NCBI GenBank assembly: GCA_018894105.1
Contig: CM032123.1
Span: 62,001 to 126,000, forward strand
Origin: Jacaranda mimosifolia
Taxonomy: Eukaryota > Streptophyta > Magnoliopsida > Lamiales > Bignoniaceae
DNA length: 64,000 bases
Direction of reading: 5' to 3'
Both the position numbers and the translations under genes were made by a program. Below the pieces are notes generated by a model. That model was not told the DNA's origin, searched no databases, and was given only the letters and a program-made list of their open reading frames with translations. Shown one piece after another: positions 47,901 through 59,003 of this stretch. The stretch's first letter is position 1. The number at the start of each line of letters is the position of its first letter.

Positions 47901-48471
47901 AAAGACGAAGCATTTCTTGTCAAAAGAAATATTATTACTTTGATTCTACATTTTACTAAATTTACCAAGAGATATACACGAAAATGTGATGGAAATTCAT
48001 TTTTCTTTTTAATTCATGTAATTTAGAATTGATATAGAACACTAGTAACATGCATGACCTTTAAGTTGTTTGGAAAGGTCAACAATATTTAAAAGAAAAT
48101 AACGTAAATTTAATTCATATGTATTTTAATTGAAATAAATACATATACACACACACGAATATTTCTTCTGTCTTGAATTAATGAACCAAACCTTTACGTA
48201 TCTTCAACCTTTCCATGAAAATGATCGTAAATTAAAAAGAATTCATCAGCTGGCCTGGGGCTTCTGTAACTATTACTGATCATCACACACACACACACAT
48301 AAATGTTTTTGTTTGGGAGAATAACTTTTGGAAGGGCATAGTGGTCAATTAAAAAAGAATGAACCCCATTGCAAGTTTTGGTGAGAATTCTCACTGCGCA
48401 TCTGCTAATGATCACTAGTCCATAACATTACGCATGGTTTATATCTGGAAAGAATGTCGTTTTCGTGGCCA

Positions 48472-48506
48472 GCTCTCTTTCTCTCTTCCTCACTCTCTCT
48501 CTCTCA
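48472..48506. promoter_or_regulatory. GA/CT-rich tract, candidate BPC (GAGA-binding) site
   Basis: Thirty-five bases almost wholly C and T, about 95 bases upstream of the TATA box. In Arabidopsis, BASIC PENTACYSTEINE proteins bind GA-rich sites in the SEEDSTICK regulatory region, so a GA tract here is a plausible functional counterpart. Such tracts are also common by chance in plant leaders and promoters. Confidence 0.45.
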
Positions 48507-48598
48507 CAGACCACGTACACAAACTATACGTACACACATATGCCATCCCATGAGCTAATAAAGCTAGCTAGCTAGGGATATACAAAGAAAGAAACAGA

Positions 48599-48606
48599 TA
48601 TAAATA
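48599..48606 (+). promoter_or_regulatory. TATA box of the AGL11-like gene
   Basis: TATAAATA in the context acagatataaataagg, followed by a G+C-richer leader containing the probable UTR donor at 48734. Confidence 0.6.
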
Positions 48607-49322
48607 AGGGGCTGTGACAATATTGAAGAGTCTGAGTTTAAGGGCAAATTTGAAGGTTCCTTTGGAATTCGTGTAAGCTTTCGGCAAAGCATTCAACTCG
48701 CCGGAAAATAGCAATATTTTCCGAACAAGTCAGGTTTGTATGTTATACAGCTAGCTGACCATCTTCTTAATTAGTGGGGAAAGCAAGGGAAAAAAAGGTT
48801 TTAAAAAATATAATTAACTTGTTTAATTAATTTCTTCATGGATTTATTATTTAATTTCCACCTCATGCATTTGGGCACTGCTCCAAATGTATTTTCTTTG
48901 CAAATTGTGCAAAATTTGAAGTGTGTAAAACTCTTAGTCAAGCATGATCTTCTGTCAGAACACAGAAAAATTCTTGTTTTCCTGCATGAAAGATTTCCTT
49001 TTTTTCTTTTTCCTTCATATGTGGCTTTTGAATATTCCCAAGAAATGCTTTTCAAATCCATATATATATTATGTATGTATATATTAAAATTAGTAATCGA
49101 GAATTAATACTAATTAATATTGTTTTCCCAGCCCTATATATTTAATTACTTGGCTGGCTACATGCAAGATCTATCTAGAAATTGATTTTTGTTGTTTTGA
49201 AGATGAAGTTGAAGCAATATCTTTGTTGTTGTGTGAGAATTAATAGCAAAAGAGCAGAAATTTTATTTAATTTTTACGAATCATGACATTAAGGGTCGGG
49301 CGTGGTCGGGTCGGGTTCCAAA

Positions 49323-52300
49323 ATGGGAAGAGGAAAGATAGAGATCAAGAGGATTGAGAACAACACCAACCGTCAGGTGACCTTTTGCAAGCGGAGAAAT
49401 GGGCTGCTGAAGAAAGCATATGAGCTATCTGTTCTCTGCGACGCAGAAGTTGCCCTAATTGTATTCTCCAGCCGTGGACGGGTTTATGAGTATGCCAATA
49501 ACAAGTAATATATTCTCACAACTCGCTCACTACGTACTTCAATTGATTAATTAATTACCTATGTTAATATATATGCATACATACATACATATATCTGTGA
49601 TTTGTCGTTGAAGTGGTAGAGAAGTGGGAATTAGGGTATTTTCAGAAACGATCTATATTCTCTAGTCTCTAGGGTATTTCTAACTTCAGGAAGAGGTGTA
49701 AGATAATTCTAATTTCTGGGTCTCATCAAATCAAATCTTAGAAGAAATTACCTCTCTATCTCCTACGATCCTCATCATGTACGTACTATTAAAGAGTTTT
49801 TAAAGTTCGTAAGTATCAAAGCAAAACCTTGGCCGCTTTTACATTTATATATATTCTTCTCCCAGGTGCTGAATATATATATCCATGAGTGTTAATTCCT
49901 TGTAATTAGTAGTGTGTGTATTTATATATATAACTTATAATATTTACGAAGCAGTATTAATTTCTCAAGGGAAACTTACATTTTCATGGGTATAAAAAAA
50001 ATTAATCTTGTATAAAAATTGCCCTTGGTTACTGCCAGTTTTATATTGTTTTTGGAAAACGTAACGAAGTTAAAGCATCTGGGAGATCACAGCAGTTTAA
50101 AAATCAGGAGCTGTCATTCTTTCACATTTCTGTTGTTTAAAACTAGCAGTGCTTCATATTCATGTGTCGGTTTTTTCAATGTTATCCCATTCTAGCAAGC
50201 ATTACAAAATTAATTAAAGATCCCCCAACTTTTTGTCATATATTTTCTCAAACAGAAAGTCTGTATATATATATATATATATATACAGCAGCAGTGCTGT
50301 ATTTAATTTCAAGATAAAGCTCTGACATTCAATATTCGTAGGTAGCTTCTAATTCTTTCCACTTTCATGTTTTGCTACCCTGCAAACGATGCAAATATAA
50401 CTACTACTACCACTGAATAATATCTCTTTCTTTCTTTCGTTTTTCTTTCTTTCCCATGATCATGGACCAAAACTTAAAAAGTAAAGAATTAATTAATATC
50501 TGAGAATAATGAGTTAAGGATGATAGTTGAATTGGTGTAGATGGTAGCTGGCAGCTGACTCATAATTTTTTTGAAAAAATCCTATGGTTTAAAGGGATCT
50601 TTGAATAATCAGCAACCCTATCCCTTTTTTCTTTTCTTTTTTCCCCACTTCAAATTCAAAAAATTCATAATTAAGTATTTTTGTTTTGACTAATCATCAT
50701 CCCATTCATCAGAGGTTAGACGTAGATTAATAGTTACTGGCAGTCGTTACACACTCGATGCATGTACATATAATATTATAATTGATATATTTATATAATA
50801 TATATTTCAAACAAAATTAACAACAACAAAAAATGATTATGTGTATATAAAGTGGTAGCAATGGGATGATAGTTATCTATGCAGTTATGAAATTAAAAAA
50901 TAAAAATAAAGGTATTTTAGAAAAAGTAGATGAAAACACAAAAGAAAAAGAATAAAGACTTTATTAGTAGTATAGATATTCATACTCTCTTATATTTTTC
51001 CAAATAAAAACTTAACATATTCTTATGAGAAAAGGAAAAAAAAAAAAAAGGGCATACCTACATATTTTTTTTTTTTTTTTTTTGTTTTGGATCAAGTGGC
51101 ATGTCTACATGACTATGCATGAAAAGGAATGTTCCCAGCTAATTCGATGGGAAAATTTTTCAAGGAAATAAAAAACAATGTTATATATATTTGTTAAGTG
51201 TACAGCTAGCATTACGACAATTGCTTTTGGACATATGTTCCTCTCTCATTCATGTTTTTCAGAATGTAATATTATGTGCGCACGAGGTTTTATTCATTAA
51301 TTAGAATTCAAATGGGGGAGACTTTATGCATCTCAATTTATGTATGAGTTTCTCATTTCTGTTCGTATATATGTCTCGAGATTTCCGACACTGTTTTTAA
51401 TAACTGTATGTTCAGAAGCAAATATAATTGCAATTATATATAGTACAGTAAACAGCTAGCACTCAGGAAAATTATGAAAAAATTAGGGAGAAAAAGGTAA
51501 TACGCAGAGAAAATGTATAACTATAATCATATAATTATGAAGACTGAAGTAGAAGCGAACAAATTAGCTAGTGAATAATTAATTTATTTATAGATGCGGT
51601 TGATAATAGTGTACGTCACCATGAAATATTTAGAATAATTAATCAAATCAAATAAAATAACTAGTGAATGAAGTTAATTAAGACTGACTATCTGATTAAT
51701 TCACATTTAAATAAAAATTAGTTGCCTAGGAAAATTGATACTTACGAGTATATATATGCATATAACATATATAATATTAACTTATTTTGATTTCTTTACA
51801 AAAACATCGATTAGAAATTCTATTTTAATTTTGGTTGGTGCAATGCAATAGCATGCAGATCACTCAATTAATGTATATATATTATGTACCACCATTAATT
51901 ATTCTTTCGACTGCAGCATTAGGTCAACTATAGATAGGTACAAAAGGGCAACTACAGATAGTTCAAATGCATACACCACTCAAGAGATCAATGCTCAAGT
52001 AAGTGCTCTAGCTAACCTAGATTAATTATTATGTGCTGGTGCGTATATACCTCATTTATATTGAGAATTAAATTTGAAGAGAATTTATTTTCTAATTAAT
52101 ATTTTGATTTAATTACGCACTATAATATATATATATATATATATGTGCGTGTGTGTGTGTGTGTGTGCAGTTTTACCAACAAGAGTCCAAGAAGCTGCGC
52201 CAGCAAATACAGATGCTCCAGAACTCCAACAGGTAATTAATTAGTGATCAATTATATATTTGCTTGTACAGAAAATTAAACAGTGAATATATATAGGCTA

Positions 52301-53718
52301 ATAAATTAATAAGAGCTAACAGTTAAATATATCAAGCTAACAGATATATACAACTATATAACTCCTTAATTATTGATCTCTTCCATGCACGTACAGGCAT
52401 CTTGCAGGTGAAGGGTTGGGCTCTTTAAATGTGAAGGAGTTGAAGCAGCTCGAAACTAGGCTTGAGCGAGGCATCACAAGAATCAGGGCAAAGAAGGTAA
52501 TTCACAAATTGAGCCAAGAACAAACAAAACATGTGATCATATATATGTGCCCGGCGGCTAGCACTTTTTCGTTCATCAAACAATATGCATGCTGAATTGC
52601 TGATGCCTCAAAAAACTGCAAATAATTATATTGTTATTACAATACGGTTCATACTGGATGCATGCTAAAAGGATCATATGTTATACCATGATGATTGATG
52701 CATGCTTATATATATTTCTGCCGTATGTCTGTTCACTAAGGATATCTGTTTGAATATTGGTTTCAAACAGTTTCCTAGTCTATACTTGTGCGTACGTTAT
52801 ATCTACTTGTTTTTGTCTCCTCCTAATTGTTGATATTACTGTTTTACTTGTACAGCATGAAACGATACTTGCTGAAACCGAGAACTTGCAGAAACGAGTA
52901 AGTTTCTCAAACTTATTCTTAATTCCTGACTAATATCGCAGTTTCTGAAAATTTACTAGTATAGAAATATGTTTTCCTTTCAACTTTCTCGTCTACGACA
53001 AAATCATGACAACCATGCCGTTGTTCTGGAACCTGTCTTCCCCTATAGGAAATTCAGCTGGAGCAGGAAAATGCCTGCCTCAGAGCAAAGGTAATCTCAA
53101 CATATAACAGTAACTTATAATGGAGCACTCATGAAAATTAATTGAAAACATTTCATTATTATTTATTTTTTTGGCCCATAATCATCAAAATAATTGAGAG
53201 TATCCAGACATGTTATATATCTCATCTAATTCTGCAATCAATTAAGTGCAAATAGAGTATATGTATATGTGGTGCTAACAATTGTTATTCATGATAATAC
53301 CAGTCTTTCAGCATAATATATAAATATATATCCGTAATATGGAGCTGAGTGAAGCATTTTCATAAGAGTAATGGTTGTTTTTTATTGTGCTTTGGGCTGA
53401 AGTACTATATGACATAACTTGCTAAGATTCAGATATCAGAAAATGAGAAGCTTCAGCAACTAAGCATGATGCCTGCTGGACAAGACTATGCTGTACAGGC
53501 TTATTTTGCTGGCAACCATGTGATCCAGCTAAATATGATGGAGAGTGTATCTGCAGCCTATCCTATTCCTGACAAGATGACTCTTCATCTCGGGTATTTT
53601 CACCAAACTTAGCTTCGAGTGGATTGCATTTTGAGCTAGCTTGGATTAATTAGATTGCATTTTATGTTCATACATACACTCGACTCAACACTGCTTCCCT
53701 TCTTGTCAATGCAGGTGA
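49323..53718 (+). CDS. AGL11: MADS-box transcription factor, AGL11/SEEDSTICK-like (class D)
   Basis: MIKC-type MADS factor; orthologs specify ovule identity and control seed coat, funiculus and fruit traits. Eight exons (49323-49504, 51917-51998, 52171-52232, 52397-52496, 52856-52897, 53049-53090, 53433-53593 and 53715-53718) encode 224 residues. The MADS domain (1-60) starts [20 protein letters not shown] without the N-terminal extension of AGAMOUS. A short I region ([19 protein letters not shown]) and a K box follow (about 88-175, [33 protein letters not shown]). The C-terminal motif MMPAGQDYA and the ending DKMTLHLG are typical of AGL11. The last coding exon holds only one base plus the stop. 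Intron 1 is 2.4 kb, as in other AG-clade genes, where it carries regulatory sites. Intron 2 ends in an (AT)n(GT)n microsatellite. STK versus close D-class paralogs cannot be separated with certainty. Confidence 0.95.
49505..51916 (+). promoter_or_regulatory. Large first intron of the AGL11-like gene
   Basis: A 2.4 kb AT-rich intron after the MADS-box exon. In AG-clade genes this intron is a known site of regulation. I looked for a perfect CC(A/T)6GG CArG box and did not find one. Poly(A) and poly(T) runs (51032-51048, 51066-51083) and an (AT)n tract (50263-50284) are present. No coding or transposon structure seen. Confidence 0.5.
52125..52168. repeat. (AT)n(GT)n microsatellite at a 3' splice site
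   Basis: About ten AT units then about twelve GT/GC units run straight into cag, the acceptor of exon 3 of the AGL11-like gene. Confidence 0.88.
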
Positions 53719-54676
53719 CTATTTACTCAGAAGATGCGAAAATCTGGTGCTAAATGAGTCCAAATATCTATAATATAAGTGTTTCTTTTGTATTTATCTA
53801 ACAGACCATTGTGGCTTTTCGGAGACATGAACCAATGTTAAATGTGTTGTGTGTTTCCTACTTTCTTGATAATATCGTTGATTATCCTAGCTAGATATAT
53901 AATTTTATGATGATTTCATCTGCGCCCCTCCAGACAGTATATAGTACTGCAGCAGAGCGCCCAGGCAGCAGAAAGATGAATTCAAGCATACAATATAGTT
54001 TATAATTCTTGCTTCACCTTAATGCTGATATTTGTGCGAAGATAACATAAGAACGGGTGAAGATTAGTCCTCCAGCTTCATTCAAGTGATGTATGCCTGA
54101 TTCTTTTATATATCTGCTAATTCCTTTTAGAAACTTATTTGATTTAGTCTTTTCAAATTAGTTATGATCAAATAAATTTTTCCATGGACCAAGTTCGTAA
54201 TTCCTCAATTGGTCAAGACAAACAGCAAAATAGTTTTAACGGTACAAGTCTCAAGATACTTTATCCTCGAGCTAGTCATCAGCAATAGAGGAAAAAACAA
54301 AGGGTATCTAATCATATCTGTTATGTCTACATATCAAAATGCACTTTACCAAACGAGAATTAGTTCAAAATGCAAAAGCCCAATTTGCCTAATTAATTAA
54401 CACTAAATACAGCTGCGCCTCTAACTTGCCATAATACCTCCATTTTGAAAGAGTAATTTTTCACCTAATGATATAGAAGCTCAACTTTAAGGCAAATATA
54501 GGAAGATGCATAAGCACAATATACAGTCACATGAACATATTAAGTATCAACAGAAACTCAACCACAAGGTATTAATTGCAGTACCTTTCACCCCATATAG
54601 AATGAGGGTAAAAGGAGAGCAACAGATAAGTAGATCCCCAAGAAGATTATACATGATCAATTAGTAGTATATGTTA
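53719..54676. other. 3' flanks of convergent AGL11-like and AIG1-like genes
   Basis: About 960 bases between two stop codons on opposite strands. It must hold both 3' UTRs. No other gene seen. Confidence 0.55.
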
Positions 54677-56369
54677 TTACAAGATAGCACATCTGCCACT
54701 TTCAGCTCGTCTTCGCAGTTCCTCGGTCTCCCTCTGAGCTCTCTCTAAATGCTCTCTCAGCTTACGTATTTCATCATTTGATTTCATCTGAGCAGCTTGT
54801 GCCATTGCCTCTGCCTTGAGTCGAGCAGTTTGTTCCTCTGCCAGTTGCTGTTCAAGCCTATGAGTAGTCTCTTTGAGCTTTGACTCAACCTGTAGAAGAA
54901 CATTTTTGGGAAAAGGAGAACTGTGTCACGGTAACACCCACAAATTTCACAAGATAGATGTCATCATTTGGTGATTTTCTTTCATGTCAAAGAAATAAAG
55001 AAAGCATGCAGGTGGAAAGGAAAAGAATATATAGGCAAAAGAACAAAACTACCATCTCAGTTATTCTCTTAAGCTGCTCTTCATAGGACCTATGGAACTG
55101 CTCCTTCAATTCAGATATCTCCTGTTTGGTGTACCCCTCCAAGGAATTAACTTCAGCAGTTTGATCACGTAGTTTGTTTGCTCCCTTCTATGAAGATCAA
55201 AATAGATATCATAAACTTCAATATCATCATAAACAATTTCTGCAAGATGGAACAAAATAGTGATCGATCAACAAAAGCACTCACCTTCAGTTCAACAAAT
55301 AGCTCATCTGTATATGGTTTCCCACCATTTTTATCTACAATCTCATTTACAAGGGAAAGAAGTTGCTTCAGTTGCTCAGATTTCTTGGCTTCTTCCTTTG
55401 TCTTGTTATTAAAGAGAACACACCTATTCCCACACATTTTGAGAGTTTCCTATGTCAAGATCAGAATCAAGTAATTATAAAAGAACATTTCTCCATAAGA
55501 AAGACAAAAGGAAAAATGATAAACATTGCCGCTTATTTCAGAAATCCAAGTTAACAAGGAAACAGATAAAGAGTGGTGAGATTAAGTCGGCATGCTTTAC
55601 TTTCAAAGGCTCAGGGCAATCACGACCCAAGTAATTGTCCAAAGTCTCATCATTTTCTTCAAGGTCATCACCACCAGTGAAAACTACAATCATGTAATCA
55701 CTAATTTTGCTACCAAAGAATTTCTGCAAGCTCTGTACAGCAGCTTCTTCTTCTCTTGAAAAGCGAGATCTGACTGAGAGGACAACAAGAACGGCATGGA
55801 TACCATCCTTTGCCATACTGATGCATTTAACAATTTCCTTTCCAATAAATTCAGGCTCAGCAGAAAAATCAAACAATCCTGGAAATTGAAATTAGTTTGA
55901 GTTCAGACACGTTGAAATAAAACCAAAAGATCATACTACAGACTGTCAACGCTATCTGCATTCTTATTTCTTTTCCTCAGAAAAACATTCTTTTCCCTTT
56001 ATATCATAGACACCTAAATTAACTTCTGTTTTTTCAAACATCATCATACTTCTATATTATCCTCCGGAACATGACTTTTCTCCTTTCTTCATTAACAGAT
56101 CATTAAAATAGAAGTATAAATTAGTAACATGTTCTACCCGGAGTGTCAATCACATTAAGAATCTGTCCATCTTCCAGGACAGTCCTTTGCAGCTCACAAG
56201 TACTGGTAACACCAGCAGAGCTAGACATTGACTTAAATGCCCTTCTTCGAAGGATACTATTGCCTGTTGCACTTTTTCCATTACCTGTTCGTCCAACTAA
56301 AACTACAGTTCTAACCTCACTTGAAGGTGAAGGGAACTCCCAGCCATCATCAACTGCACTTCCCCCCAT
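54677..56369 (-). CDS. AIG1: AIG1-type GTPase (IAN/GIMAP family) with CaaX box
   Basis: Septin-related GTPase of the AIG1/IAN family, first known as avrRpt2-induced gene 1 in plants, linked to pathogen and stress responses. Five coding exons, in transcript order 56369-56138, 55878-55601, 55449-55285, 55187-55053 and 54889-54677, join to 340 residues. The G1 P-loop is GRTGNGKS (26-33) and the G3 box is DTPG (75-78). The AIG1 signature region contains FSREEEAAV and VVFTGGDDLE. After the G domain (about 20-225) comes a Lys/Glu-rich coiled coil (about 235-335). The last four residues, CAIL, form a CaaX box with Leu at the end, predicting geranylgeranylation and membrane attachment. A 5' UTR intron is likely between about 57071 and 56390. 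All G boxes are intact; the family is sure, the exact ortholog is not. Confidence 0.93.
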
Positions 56370-56757
56370 TTGATAAATTTACTTATCTGCTGCAAAACAA
56401 ACATGAAACATTTCCAGTACATGACACTCAAATGCTGCAAAGTACAGTTGAAAAACTTTAATCACACAAGATAACAGAGGTTCACAGCATCAAATCACTG
56501 CAAAACTATGTTGCATAAACAGAGATCTTTACACACACACACACATATATTATGCATATATGAGAATCTTTCACTGTATATCAAATCCCCAACGAAGAAA
56601 AACCTCTACTGATTGTCTTGGTTTTACTCAAAAACAAGCACTACAGAAAAAGATCCTTTCTTTTGCTAAAGGAGGATTCTTGTCACTTGTATGATCCTTC
56701 AGTACACACATATACCAATGAATACATCTATATAGGAACACAATACACATAACCCCC

Positions 56758-56788
<31 letters not shown>

Positions 56789-57839
56789 AAACATAAAGCC
56801 CAAAACCCCTTTCACCCATAGAGAGAGAGGGAGGTAGAAAGATTGAAAGTTTGGACTTCAAATTACACAAAAATTCGAACCCAACATCGAATCCGGAAAG
56901 ATGACTGCGAACATAAATTGAATTAAATTATCATATTCTGAACGGTACACCGAATTGAAGCTCCGTGTGTGTGAAAAATCCACGTATTAATACCATAAAT
57001 TATTGGAGCTGATATGGAAAATAAAAAGAAATTGGGAGGTTGTTGAAACAGAAGCAATTAGTAAAGCTTACCTGTTAAAGACGATGGATGAAAAGAGAAG
57101 CAAAGATGAAAGAAGACCAAGGAGAAGATGTCCTCGTATGCAACTATATTTGGATATTGGGATAAATTTTATGCAGCTGGAAATAAGTACGTATACGGTG
57201 TATCCGTACTTTTTCGTTTTTCTTTTCTTTTTTTCTCAATAGTTACTTTTGTCTGTACTTTGTTTAAACTTTATAGAAAGAATGTGCCTCATCCATGCAA
57301 CTATTTTCAACCCTTGCTTCTACGAGGCCTCCATCGGGACCGTCCATGGGAGGACTTGAATATTTGCTATTGGCTAGTATACTTGTGGGGTCTCTCTTTT
57401 TATTCTTCATTTTCATTTGCAAAAACCAAAACCATTTCACACGGGGAACATATGACTTGCAACGTGAGACAAAATGTAAGGAGTTGAACTGTTGAAGCCT
57501 GAAGGGGTATCTCTGAAATAGTAAACTGATGGCCCATCCCAAATACTACGGGACTGCTTGAATTTACTCGTGCTTTTTAAGCCCAAGGTTGACTGATTTA
57601 AAGAAATAAAAATTAAGCGAATCCAGTGGCTACATACTAAGAAAACATAATCCAAAAGAAAAACTAATAATAGTAAGAAAAGGAAGAAAGAAAGAACTGG
57701 CAAAGAATTTAAATAATGAAATTCAATCATTTTCTGTTTGTATTAAACTTAGCCGATTGTAACATATTATACACCCTAAATATATATATATATATATATA
57801 TATATAATCCCATGAAAATCTTTCTGAAGAAAGCTTTTA
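56370..57839. other. AIG1 leader/promoter and 3' flank of the methylesterase gene
   Basis: The right-hand leader exon of AIG1 appears to end at 57072 (minus-strand AACAG before GTAAGC), with an acceptor TTTTGCAG near 56390. A poly(C)-(CA)n tract (56754-56788) lies in that UTR intron. 57480-57839 is 3' flank of the methylesterase gene and includes an (AT)n run (57780-57806). No other gene seen. Confidence 0.45.
56754..56788. repeat. Poly(C)-(CA)n tract
   Basis: About 21 C followed by about seven CA units, inside the inferred 5' UTR intron of the AIG1-like gene. Length is likely to vary or be misread. Confidence 0.85.
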
Positions 57840-58972
57840 CTACGGAATTTGAGCAATTTCAATCAAAATTTTATGCAGTGACTGAGGCTTTGAGAAGAAA
57901 GGGCAGTGGTCGCTGCCTTTGATCTTGAACACTCCTTCAGGTGGATTTTCCCTGACAAGCTTTTCCTGGACATCTGGTGATAGCGCATTATCATCCAGCG
58001 TTTGAATATAGAACCTACGGCCACTTCCATACTTTTCAGCTGATAAAGACAGCACCTCCATCATGGGACCAAGAGGGATCGCTCTCATGGAAACCATTGC
58101 TAGAGCAACATCCTGGAACATGAAGATAAATGCATCTCATATCAATAAGTCTAATTCAGCAATAATCATATATTTTCGGTAGCTCGTATTATGTAACTTT
58201 GAATCATGCACCTCATGTGATGAATCCATTTATTTCAGAAATAAGAGCTAAAAGACGTTTTGAGGAAACTCAATTCAGCTTTGGTGGGTGGGGGGGGGGG
58301 ATGGAATTTGGAATCTTCATGAACAAAGTAACTAGCTATATATGTTGTTGAATTTACATGATGAAAACAGTAACGGGGAGACACTGATGCTACTGCTGAT
58401 TAAACCAAGAAAAGAAAAGTTAACTCGATAAAGAAACAAAACATCATCTCTTAATAAAGAAAATGAAGGAAAATTATGGTGATGCCACCATCTAAATAAA
58501 GATGCACCAGCACTACAATTAGTAGCCCGACGATCATGTGAACTAATCATTCATAAAAGCCCACAAAAAACACAGCTTATTGAATGTAAAAGTACCTTTG
58601 CAGGAGACTGATTAAAGTATAAACCACGCATGTGATGCTTCTCAAACATGAATCCTGTTGGTGGATTGTCCTTGCCATTGCCATAAATTAGAGACTTTGA
58701 CTCGGGTGAAAAAATTTCTGCAGAACCAACCTGCAGGAAAGAATTCTCTCAAGGCATGAAAACATAGAAAATGCATATTAGCATAGAAAATCACAGTTGC
58801 ATTGTATAACGTGAGTCCATTCTCAATGCTAAACTGTTCTCTACCCCTTTTGTTTTTTTGTTTTTTTTTTTTTTGGGTGGATGGGCAGGGTGGGGGCTGG
58901 GTTTAAATTTTGTGATTATTCAGTGACAGGATAGATTTTTCATGTTTGGAGTAGAAATTAGGGGTAAGCTTA

Positions 58973-59003
<31 letters not shown>

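Larger units (their letters stand above)
44908..49322 (+). promoter_or_regulatory. AGL11 upstream region and leader
   Basis: 44908-48470 is AT-rich with microsatellites (for example (TA)n near 47515-47535 and (CA)n near 48283-48298) and no gene. 48472-48506 is a C/T-only tract, i.e. GA-rich on the other strand. A TATA box TATAAATA lies at 48599-48606. A leader exon likely ends at 48733 (AAGTCAG before GTTTGTA). The 3' end of this UTR intron is probably at 49131 (TGTTTTCCCAG) or 49202 (GTTTTGAAG). Two upstream ATGs (49203 and 49283) then precede the main start. Confidence 0.5.

Noticed and set aside
49302..49322. Seven-residue N-terminal extension (VGSGSK) of the MADS protein from a GTG
   Set aside because: The frame upstream has no ATG and AGL11 proteins begin at MGRGK, so the ATG at 49323 is used.
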